The translations under genes and the position numbers were made by a program. A stretch of 64,000 bases of DNA from Taudactylus pleione (taxonomy: Eukaryota; Chordata; Amphibia; Anura; Myobatrachidae). Positions 51,602 to 62,785 of this stretch are shown here, piece by piece; position 1 is the first letter of the stretch; each line of letters opens with the position of its first letter. Below the pieces are notes generated by a model, which was given only the letters and a program-made list of their open reading frames with translations, ran no database searches and was not told the origin of the DNA. The DNA lies in NCBI GenBank assembly GCA_031769625.1, contig JAUIMM010001250.1, forward strand, positions 806,001 through 870,000. Reading direction: 5' to 3'.

Positions 51602-52875
51602 GCTAGAGACTTGTACTAAATAATCTTGGCATAGCTGATAGCTGTGGTCAGAGACAAAGCTGGGGACTAGTACACAGTAATCATGGCATGGCTGATAGCT
51701 GTGGTCAGAGACAAAGCTGGGGTCTGGTACTCAGTAATCATGGCATGGCTGATAGATGCGGTCAGAGACAGAGCAGGGGTCTAGTACAAAGTAATCATGG
51801 CATGGCTGATAGCTCTGGTCAGAGACAAAGCAGGTGACTGGTACACAGTAATCATGGCATGGCTGATATCTGGAGTCAGAGACAAAGCTGTGTTCTGGTA
51901 CCAAGTAATCATGGCATGGCTTTTAGCTGTGGTCAGAGACAGAGCAGGGGTCTAGTACATAGTTATCATGGCATGGTTGATAGATGTGGTCAGAGACATA
52001 GCTGGGGACTGGTACACAGTAATCATGGCATGGCTGATAGCAGTGGCCAGAGACAAAGATGGGGTCTGGTACACAGTAATCATGGCATGGCTGATAGCTG
52101 TTGTCAGAGACAGAGCAGGGGTCTAGTACAAAGTAATCATGGCATGGCTGATAGATGCCGTCAGAGACAGAGCAGAGGTCAAGTACAAAGTAATCATGGC
52201 ATGGCTGATAGCTGTGGTCAGAGACAGAGCAGGGGTCTAGTACAAAGTAATCATGGCATGGCTGATAGCTGTGGTCAGAGACAGAGCAGGGGTCTAGTAC
52301 ATAGTAATCATGACATGGCTGATAGATGTGGTCAGAGACAAAGCTGGGGTCTGGGACTCAGTAATCTTTGTATAGCTGATAGCTGTGGTCAGAGACAAAG
52401 CAGGGGTATGGTACACAGTAATCATGGCATGGTTGAGAGCAGTGGCCAGAAACAAAGCTGGGGTCTGGAACACAGTATTCATGTCATGGCTGATAGCTGT
52501 GGTCAGAGACAAAGCTGGGGACTGGTACACAGTAATCATGGCATGGCTGATAGCTGTTGTGAGAGACAGAGCAGGGGTCTAGTACAAAGTAATCATGGCA
52601 TGGCTGATAGCTGTGGTCAGAGACAGAGCATGGGTCTAGTACATAGTAATCATGGCATGGCTGATAGATGCGGTCAGAGACAGAGCAGGGGTCTAGTACA
52701 AAGTAACATGGCATGGCTGATAGCTCTGGTCAGAGACAAAGCAGGTGACTGGTACACAGTAATCATGGCATGACTGATATCTATAGTCAGAGACAAAGCT
52801 GTGTTCTGGTACAAAGTAATCATGGCTTGGCTTTTAGCTGTGGTCAGATACAGAGCAGGGGTCTAGTACATAGTT
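51602..52875. repeat. Block E2: ~1.2-kb HOR piece starting at a junction monomer
   Basis: Offset from E1 is 4,615 bp. It carries the same 2-bp deletion at about 52,706. The junction monomer is mutated to GACTTAGCTAGAG just before 51,602, which removes the TAA stop seen in the other copies. Private changes include GAGACATAGCTGG near 51,998 and GGCTTGGCTTTTAGC near 52,828. Confidence 0.78.
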
Positions 52876-54166
52876 ATCATGGCATGGTTGATAGATGTGG
52901 TCAGAGACAAAGCTTGGGTCTGGGACACAGTAATCTTGGTATGGCTGATAGCTGTGGTCAGAGACAAAGCTGGGGACTGGTATACAGTAATCATGGCATG
53001 GCTGAGAGCTGTGGTCAGAGACAGTGCTGGGGTCTGGTACACAGTAATCGTAGCATGGCTGATCGATGTGGTTAGAGACAGAGCTGGGGTCTGGAACACA
53101 TTAATAATGGCATGGCTGATAGCTGTTGTCAGAGACAAAGCTGGGGTCCGGTGCACAGTAATCGTGGCATGGCTGATAGATGTGGTCAGAGACAAAGCTG
53201 GTATCTGGTACACAGTAATCATGGCATGAGTGATAGCTGTGGTCAGAGACAAAGTTAGGATCTGGTACACAGTAATCATGGCATTGGCTGATAGCTTTGG
53301 TCAGAGACAAAGCTGGGTTCTGGTATACAGTAATCATGGCATTGCTGATAGCTGTTGTCAGAGACAAAGCTGGGGAGTGGTATACAGTAATAATGGCATG
53401 GCAGATATCTGGAGTCAGAGACAAAGCTGTGTTCTGGTACAAAGTAATCATGGCATGGCTTTTAGCTGTGGTCAGAGACAGAGCAGGGGTCTAGTACATA
53501 GTTATCATGGAATGGTTGATAGATGTGGTCAGAGACAAAGCTTGGGTCTGGGACACTGTAATCTTGGTATGGCTGATAGCTGTGGTCAGAGACAAAGCTG
53601 GGGACTGGTACACAGTAATCATGGCATGGCTGATAGCAGTGGCCAGAGACAAAGCTGGGGACTGGTACACAGTAATCATGGCATGGCTGAGAGTTGTGGT
53701 CAGAGACAGAGCTGGGGTCTGGAACACATTAATCATGGCATGGCTGATAGCTGTGGTCAGAGACAAAGCTGGGGACTGGTACACAGTAATCATGGCATGG
53801 CTGATAGATGTGGTCAGAGACAAAGCTGGTATCTGGTACACAGTAATCATGGCATGACTGATAGCTGTGGTCAGAGACAAAGCTGGGGTCTGGTACACTA
53901 CAATCATGGCATGGCTGATATCTGCGGTCAGAGACAGAGCTGGGGTCTGGTAAACAGTAATCATGGCATGGCTGATAGCTGTGATCAGAGACAAAGCTGG
54001 GGTCTGGTACACAGTAATCATGGCATGGCTGAATGCTGTGGTCAGAGACAAAGCTTTGGACTGGTACATAGTTATCATTGCATGGCTGGTAACTGTGGTC
54101 AAACACAAAGCTGGGGTCTGGTACACAGTAATCATGCCATGGCTGATAGCTGTTTTCAGAGACTAA

Positions 54167-55383
54167 GCTAGAGACTTGTACTAAATAATCTTGGCATAGC
54201 TGATAGCTGTGGTCAGAGACAAAGCTGGGGACTAGTACACAGTAATCATGGCATGGCTGATAGCTGTGGTCAGAGACAAAGCTGGGGTCTGGTACTCACT
54301 AATCATGGCATGGCTGATAGATGCAGTCAGAGACAGAGCAGGGGTCTAGTACAAAGTAATCATGGCATGGCTGATAGCTCTGGTCAGAGACAAAGCAGGT
54401 GACTGGTACACAGTAATCATGGCATGGCTGATATCTGGAGTCAGAGACAAAGCTGTGTTCTGGTACCAAGTAATCATGGCATGGCTTTTAGCTGTGGTCA
54501 GAGACAGAGCAGGGGTCTAGTACATAGTTATCATGGCATGGTTGATAGATGTGGTCAGAGACAAAGCTGGGGACTGGTACACAGTAATCATGGCATGGCT
54601 GATAGCAGTGGCCAGAGACAAAGATGGGGTCTGGTACACAGTAATCATGGCATGGCTGATAGCTGTTGTCAGATACAGAGCAGGGGTCTAGTACAAAGTA
54701 ATCATGGCATGGCTGATAGATGCGGTCAGAGACAGAGCAGAGGTCAAGTACAAAGTAATCATGGCATGGCTGATAGCTGTGGTCAGAGACAGAGCAAGGG
54801 TCTAGTACAAAGTAATCATGGCATGGCTGATAGCTGTGGTCAGAGACAGAGCAGGGGTCTAGTACATAGTAATCATGGCATGGCTGATAGATGTGGTCAG
54901 AGACAAAGCTGGGGTCTGGGACTCAGTAATCTTTGTATAGCTGATAGCTGTGGTCAGAGACAAAGCAGGGGTATGGTACACAGTAATCATGGCATGGTTG
55001 AGAGCAGTGGCCAGAAACAAAGCTGGGGACTGGAACACAGTATTCATGTCATGGCTGATAGCTGTGGTCAGAGACAGAGCAGGGGTCTAGTACAAAGTAA
55101 TCATGGCATGGCTGATAGCTGTGGTCAGAGACAGAGCAGGGGTCTAGTACATAGTAATCATGGCATGGCTGATAGATGCGGTCAGAGACAGAGCAGGGGT
55201 CTAGTACAAAGTAACATGGCATGGCTGATAGCTCTGGTCAGAGACAAAGCAGGTGACTGGTACACAGTAATCATGGCATGGCTGATATCTATAGTCAGAG
55301 ACAAAGCTGTGTTCTGGTACAAAGTAATCATGGCATGGCTTTTAGCTGTGGTCAGAGACAGAGCAGGGGTCTAGTACATAGTT
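54167..55383. repeat. Block E3: ~1.2-kb HOR piece, one monomer shorter
   Basis: Offset from E2 is 2,565 bp (45 x 57) at the left end. The piece has lost one monomer near 55,060 compared with E1 and E2: the class A unit next to the GTATTCATGTCATGG unit is absent, and the sequence continues straight into class B. It keeps the shared 2-bp deletion at about 55,213. Confidence 0.76.
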
Positions 55384-57085
55384 ATCATGGCATGGTTGAT
55401 AGATGTGGTCAGAGACAAAGCTTGGGTCTGGGACACAGTAATCTTGGTATGGCTGATAGCTGTGGTCAGAGACAAAGCTGGGGACTGGTATACAGTAATC
55501 ATGGCATGGCTGAGAGCTGTGGTCAGAGACAGTGCTGGGGTCTGGTACACAGTAATCGTAGCATGGCTGATCGATGTGGTTAGAGACAGAGCTGGGGTCT
55601 GGAACACATTAATAATGGCATGGCTGATAGCTGTTGTCAGAGACAAAGCTGGGGTCCGGTGCACAGTAATCGTGGCATGGCTGATAGATGTGGTCAGAGA
55701 CAAAGCTGGTATCTGGTACACAGTAATCATGGCATGAGTGATAGCGGTGGTCAGAGACAAAGTTAGGATCTGGTACACAGTAATCATGGCATGGCTGATA
55801 GCTTTGGTCAGAGACAAAGCTGGGTTCTGGTATACAGTAATCATGGCATTGCTGATAGCTGTTGTCAGAGACAAAGCTGGGGAGTGGTATACAGTAATAA
55901 TGGCATGGCAGATATCTGGAGTCAGAGACAAAGCTGTGTTCTGGTACAAAGTAATCATGGCATGGCTTTTAGCTGTGGTCAGAGACAGAGCAGGGGTCTA
56001 GTACATAGTTATCATGGCATGGTTGATAGATGTGGTCAGAGACAAAGCTTGGGTCTGGGACACTGTAATCTTGGTATGGCTGATAGCTGTGGTCAGAGAC
56101 AAAGCTGGGGACTGTTACACAGTAATCATGGCATGGCTGATAGCAGTGGCCAGAGACAAAGATGGGGTCTGGTACACAGTAATCATGGCATGGCTGATAG
56201 CTGTTGTCAGAGACAGAGCAGGGGTCTAGTACAAAGTAATCATGGCATGGCTGATAGATGCGGTCAGAGACAGAGCAGAGGTCTAGTACAAAGTAATCAT
56301 GGCATGGCTGATAGCTGTGGTCAGAGACAGAGCAGGGGTCTAGTACAAAGTAATCATGGCATGGCTGATAGCTGCGGTCAGAGACAGAGCAGGGGTCTAG
56401 TACATAGTAATCATGGCATGGCTGATAGATGTGGTCAGAGACAAAGCTGGGGTCTGGGACTCAGTAATCTTGGTATGGCTGATAGCTGTGGTCAGAGACA
56501 AAGCAGGGGTATGGTACACAGTAATCATGGCATGGTTGAGAGCAGTGGCCAGAGACAAAGCTGGGGTCTGGAACACAGTATTCATGTCATGGCTGATAGC
56601 TGTGGTCAGAGACAAAGCTGGGGACTGGTACACAGTAATCATGGCATGGCTGATAGCTGTTGTGAGAGACAGAGCAGGGGTCTAGTACAAAGTAATCATG
56701 GCATGGAAGATAGCTGTGGTCAGAGACAGAGCAGGGGTCTAGTACATAGTAATCATGGCATGGCTGATAGATGCGGTCAGAGACAGAGCAGGGGTCTAGT
56801 ACAAAGTAATCATGGCATGGCTGATAGCTCTGGTCAGAGACAAAGCAGGTGACTGGTACACAGTAATCATGGCATGGCTGATATCTGGAGTCAGAGACAA
56901 AGCTGTGTTCTGGTACAAAGTAATCATGGCATGGCTTTTAGCTGTGGTCAGAGACAGAGCAGGGGTCTAGTACATAGTTATCATGGCATGGTTGATAGAT
57001 GTGGTCAGAGACAAAGCTTGGGTCTGGGACACAGTAATCTTGGTATGGCTGATAGCTGTGGTCAGAGACAAAGCTGGGGACTGGT
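55270..57085. repeat. Block D2: ~1.8-kb HOR piece
   Basis: This is the partner of 49,400-51,215. It retains the full GGCTTTTAGCTG. A private change is GATAGCGGTGG near 55,741, which adds a CpG. A third, more diverged relative with some monomers missing lies at about 58,300-59,790. Confidence 0.78.
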
Positions 57086-60000
57086 ACACAGTAATCATGG
57101 CATGGCTGAGAGTTGTGGTCAGAGACAAAGCTGGGGACTGGTACACAGTAATCATGGCATGGCTGATAGCTGTTGTGAGAGACAGAGCAGGGGTCTAGTA
57201 CAAAGTAATCATGGCATGGCTGATAGCTGTGGTCAGAGACAGAGCAGGGGTCTAGTACATAGTAATCATGGCATGGCTGATAGATGCGGTCAGAGACAGA
57301 GCAGGGGTCTAGTACAAAGTAATCATGGCATGGCTGATAGCTCTGGTCAGAGACAAAGCAGGTGACTGGTACACAGTAATCATGGCATGGCTGATATCTG
57401 GAGTCAGACACAAAGCTGTGTTCTGCTTACCAAGTAATCATGGCATGGCTTTTAGCTGTGGTCAGAGACAGAGCAGGGGTCTAGTACATAGTTATCATGG
57501 CATGGTTGATAGATGTGGTCAGAGACAAAGCTGGGGACTGGTACACAGTAATCATGGCATGGCTTATAGCAGTGGCCAGAGACAAAGATGGGGTCTGGTA
57601 CACAGTAATCATGGCATGGCTGATAGCTGTTGTCAGAGACAGAGCAGGGGTCTAGTACAAAGTAATCATGGCATGGCTGATAGATGCGGTCAGATACAGA
57701 GCAGAGGTCAAGTACAAAGTAATCATGGCATGGCTGATAGCTGTGGTCAGAGACAGAGCAGGGGTCTAGTACAAAGTAATCATGGCATGGCTGATAGCTG
57801 TGGTCAGAGACAGAACAAGGGTCTAGTACATAGTAATCATGGCATGGCTGATAGATGTGGTCAGAGACAAAGCTGGGGTCTGGGACTCAGTAATCTTTGT
57901 ATAGCTGATAGCTGTGGTCAGAGACAAAGCAGGGGTATGGTACACAGTAATCATGGCATGGTTGAGAGCAGTGGCCAGAAACAAAGCTGGGGTCTGGAAC
58001 ACAGTATTCATGTCATGGCTGATAGCTGTGGTCAGAGACAAAGCTGGGGACTGGTACACAGTAATCATGGCATGGCTGATAGCTGTTGTGAGAGACAGAG
58101 CAGGGGTCTAGTACAAAGTAATCATGGCATGGCTGATAGCTGTGGTCAGAGACAGAGCAGGGGTCTAGTACATAGTAATCATGGCATGGCTGATAGATGC
58201 GGTCAGAGACAGAGCAGGGGTCTAGTACAAAATAATCATGGCATGGCTGATAGCTTTGGTCAGAGACAAAGCAGGTGACTGGTACACAGTAATCATGGCA
58301 TGGCTGATATCTATAGTCAGAGACAAAGCTGTGTTCTGGTACAAAGTAATCATGGCATGGCTTTTAGCTGTGGTCAGAGACAGAGCAGGGGTCTAGTACA
58401 TAGTTATCATGGCATGGTTGATAGATGTGGTCAGAGACAAAGCTTGGGTCTGGGACACAGTAATCTTGGTATGGCTGATAGCTGTGGTCAGAGACAAAGC
58501 TGGGGACTGGTATACAGTAATCATGGCATGGCTGAGAGCTGTGGTCAGAGACAGTGCTTGGGTCTGGTACATAGTAATCGTAGCATGGCTGATCGATGTG
58601 GTTAGAGACAGAGCTGGGGTCTGGAACACATTAATAATGGCATGGCTGATAGCTGTTGTCAGAGACAAAGCTGGGGTCCGGTGCACAGTAATCGTGGCAT
58701 GGCTGATAGATGTGGTCAGAGACAAAGTTAGGATCTGGTACACAGTAATCATGGCATGGCTGATAGCTTTGGTCAGAGACAAAGCTGGGTTCTGGTATAC
58801 AGTAATCATGGCATTGCTGATAGCTGTTGTCAGAGACAAAGCTGGGGAGTGGTATACAGTAATAATGGCATGGCAGATATCTGGAGTCAGAGACAAAGCT
58901 GTGTTCTGGTACAAAGTAATCATGGCATGGCTTTTAGCTGTGGTCAGAGACAGAGCAGGGGTCTAGTACATAGTTATCATGGCATGGTTGATAGATGTGG
59001 TCAGAGACAAAGCTTGGGTCTGGGACACAGTAATCTTGGTATGGCTGATAGCTGTGGTCAGAGACAAAGCTGGGGACTGGTACAAAATAATCATGGCATG
59101 GCTGATAGCAGTGGCCAGAGACAAAGATGGGGTCTGGTACACAGTAATCATGGCATGGCTGATAGCTGTTGTCAGAGACAGAGCAGGGGTCTAGTACAAA
59201 GTAATCATGGCATGGCTGATAGATGCGGTCAGAGACAGAGCAGAGGTCTAGTACAAAGTAATCATGGCATGGCTGATAGCTGTGGTCAGAGACAGAGCAG
59301 AGGTCTAGTACAAAGTAATCATGGCATGGCTGATAGCTGCGGTCAGAGACAGAGCAGTGGTCTAGTACATAGTAATCTTGGTATGGCTGATAGATGTGGT
59401 CAGAGACAAAGCTGGGGTATGGTACACAGTAATCATGGCATGGTTGAGAGCAGTGGCCAGAGACAAAGCTGGGGTCTGGAACACAGTATTCATGTCATGG
59501 CTGATAGCTGTGGTCAGAGACAAAGCTGGGGACTGGTACACAGTAATCATGGCATGGCTGATAGCTGTTGTGAGAGACAGAGCAGGGGTCTAGTACAAAG
59601 TAATCATGGCATGGAAGATAGCTGTGGTCAGAGACAGAGCAGGGGTCTAGTACATAGTAATCATGGCATGGCTGATAGATGCGGTCAGAGACAGAGCAGG
59701 GGTCTAGTACAAAGTAATCATGGCATGGTTGATAGCTCTGGTCAGAGACAAAGCAGGTGACTGGTACACAGTAATCATGGCATGGCTGATATCTGGAGTC
59801 AGAGACAAAGCTGTGTTCTGGTACAAAGTAATCATGGCATGGCTTTTAGCTGTGGTCAGAGACAGAGCAGGGGTCTAGTACATAGTTATCATGGCATGGT
59901 TGATAGATGTGGTCAGAGACAAAGCTTGGGTCTGGGACACAGTAATATTGGTATGGCTGATAGCTGTGGTCAGAGACAAAGCTGGGGACTGGTATACAGT

Positions 60001-60550
60001 AATCATGGCATGGCTGAGAGCTGTGGTCAAAGACAGTGCTGGGGTCTGGTACACAGTAATCGTAGCATGGCTGATAGATGTGGTTAGAGACAGAGCTGGG
60101 GTCTGGAACACATTAATCATGGCATGGCTGATAGCTGTTGTCAGAGACAAAGCTGGGGTCCGGTGCACAGTAATCGTGGCATGGCTGATAGATGTGGTCA
60201 GAGACTAAGCTGGTATCTGGTACACAGTAATCATGGCATGACTGATAGCTGTGGTCAGAGACAAAGCTGGGGTCTGGTACACTACAATCATGCCATGGCT
60301 GATATCTGCGGTCAGAGACAGAGCTGGGGTCTGGTAAACAGTAATCATGGCATGGCTGATAGCTGTGATCAGAGACAAAGCTGGGGTCTGGTACACAGTA
60401 ATCATGGCATGGCTGAATGCTGTGGTCAGAGACAAAGCTGTGGACTGGTACATAGTTATCATTGCATGGCTGGTAACTGTGGTCAAACACAAAGCTGGGG
60501 TCTGGTACACAGTAATCATGCCATGGCTGATAGCTGTTTTCAGAGACTAA

Positions 60551-61770
60551 GCTAGAGACTTGTACTAAATAATCTTGGCATAGCTGATAGCTGTGGTCAG
60601 AGACAAAGCTGGGGACTAGTACACAGTAATCATGGCATGGCTGATAGCTGTGGTCAGAGACAAAGCTGGGGTCTGGTACTCAGTAATCATGGCATGGCTG
60701 ATAGATGCGGTCAGAGACAGAGCAGGGGTCTAGTACAAAGTAATCATGGCATGGCTGATAGCTCTGGTCAGAGACAAAGCAGGTGACTGGTACACAGTAA
60801 TCATGGCATGGCTGATATCTGGAGTCAGAGACAAAGCTGTGTTCTGGTACCAAGTAATCATGGCATGGCTTTTAGCTGTGGTCAGAGACAGAGCAGGGGT
60901 CTAGTACATAGTTATCATGGCATGGTTGATAGATGTGGTCAGAGACAAAGCTGGGGACTGGTACACAGTAATCATGGCATGGCTGATAGCAGTGGCCAGA
61001 GACAAAGATGGGGTCTGGTACACAGTAATCATGGCATGGCTGATAGATGCCGTCAGAGACAGAGCAGAGGTCAAGTACAAAGTAATCATGGCATGGCTGA
61101 TAGCTGTGGTCAGAGACAGAGCAGGGGTCTAGTACAGAGTAATCATGGCATGGCTGATAGCTGTGGTCAGAGACAGAGCAGGGGTCTAGTGCATAGTAAT
61201 CATGGCATGGCTGATAGATGTGGTCAGAGACAAAGCTGGGGTCTGGGACTCAGTAATCTTTGTATAGCTGATAGCTGTGGTCAGAGACAAAGCAGGGTAT
61301 GGTACACAGTAATCATGGCATGGTTGAGAGCAGTGGCCAGAAACAAAGCTGGGGTCTGGAACACAGTATTCATGTCATGGCTGATAGCTGTGGTCAGAGA
61401 CAAAGCTGGGGACTGGTACACAGTAATCATGGCATGGCTGATAGCTGTTGTGAGAGACAGAGCAGGGGTCTAGTACAAAGTAATCATGGCATGGCTGATA
61501 GCTGTGGTCAGAGACAGAGCAGGGGTCTAGTACATAGTAATCATGGCATGGCTGATAGATGCGGTGAGAGACAGAGCAGGGGTCTAGTACAAAGTAATCA
61601 TGGCATGGCTGATAGCTCTGGTCAGAGACAAAGCAGGTGACTGGTACACAGTAATCATGGCATGGCTGATATCTATAGTCAGAGACAAAGCTGTGTTCTG
61701 GTACAAAGTAATCATGGCATGGCTTTTAGCTGTGGTCAGAGACAGAGCAGGGGTCTAGTACATAGTTATC
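60551..61770. repeat. Block E4: ~1.2-kb HOR piece without the 2-bp deletion
   Basis: Offset from E3 is 6,384 bp (112 x 57) at the left end. It reads AAAGTAATCATGG near 61,593, where the other three pieces carry the 2-bp deletion. It has its own 1-bp loss (GCAGGGTATGG near 61,293), and a class B unit is missing near 61,040, where GATGCCGTCAG directly follows a class A unit. It is therefore an earlier branch or a recombinant. Confidence 0.74.
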
Positions 61771-62215
61771 ATGGCATGGTTGATAGATGTGGTCAGAGAC
61801 AAAGCTTGGGTCTGGGACACAGTAATCTTGGTATGGCTGATAGCTGTGGTCAGAGACAAAGCTGGGGACTGGTATACAGTAATCATGGCATGGCTGAGAG
61901 CTGTGGTCAGAGACAGTGCTGGGGTCTGGTACACAGTAATCGTAGCATGGCTGATCGATGTGGTTAGAGACAGAGCTGGGGACTAGTACACAGTAATCAT
62001 GGCATGGCTGATAGCTGTGGTCAGAGACAAAGCTGGGGTCTGGTACTCAGTAATCATGGCATGGCTGATAGATGCGGTCAGAGACAGAGCAGGGGTCTAG
62101 TACAAAGTAATCATGGCATGGCTGATAGCTCTGGTCAGAGACAAAGCAGGTGACTGGTACACAGTAATCATGGCATGGCTGATATCTGGAGTCAGAGACA
62201 AAGCTGTGTTCTGGT

Positions 62216-62785
62216 ACCAAGTAATCATGGCATGGCTTTTAGCTGTGGTCAGAGACAGAGCAGGGGTCTAGTACATAGTTATCATGGCATGGTTGATAGA
62301 TGTGGTCAGAGACAAAGCTTGGGTCTGGGACACTGTAATCTTGGTATGGCTGATAGCTGTGGTCAGAGACAAAGCTGGGTTCTGGTATACAGTAATCATG
62401 GCATTGCTGATAGCTGTTGTCAGAGACAAAGCTGGGGAGTGGTATACAGTAATAATGGCATGGCAGATATCTGGAGTCAGAGACAAAGCTGTGTTCTGGT
62501 ACCAAGTAATCATGGCATGGCTTTTAGCTGTGGTCAGAGACAGAGCAGGGGTCTAGTACATAGTTATCATGGCATGGTTGATAGATGTGGTCAGAGACAA
62601 AGCTTGGGTCTGGGACACTGTAATCTTGGTATGGCTGATAGCTGTGGTCAGAGACAAAGCTGGGTTCTGGTATACAGTAATCATGGCATTGCTGATAGCT
62701 GTTGTCAGAGACAAAGCTGGGGAGTGGTATACAGTAATAATGGCATGGCAGATATCTGGAGTCAGAGACAAAGCTGTGTTCTGGT
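62216..62785. repeat. 285-bp pentamer tandem duplication (two units)
   Basis: Units 62,216-62,500 and 62,501-62,785 are five monomers each and look identical by eye. They run from ACCAAGTAATC through GGCTTTTAGC, class B, class E (GACACTGTAATC), GGGTTCTGGTATACAG and GGGGAGTGGTATACAG units to GCAGATATCTGGAGTC. The first base triplet after the second unit reads ACA in place of ACC, which marks the right edge. Absence of differences points to a very recent event. Confidence 0.85.
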
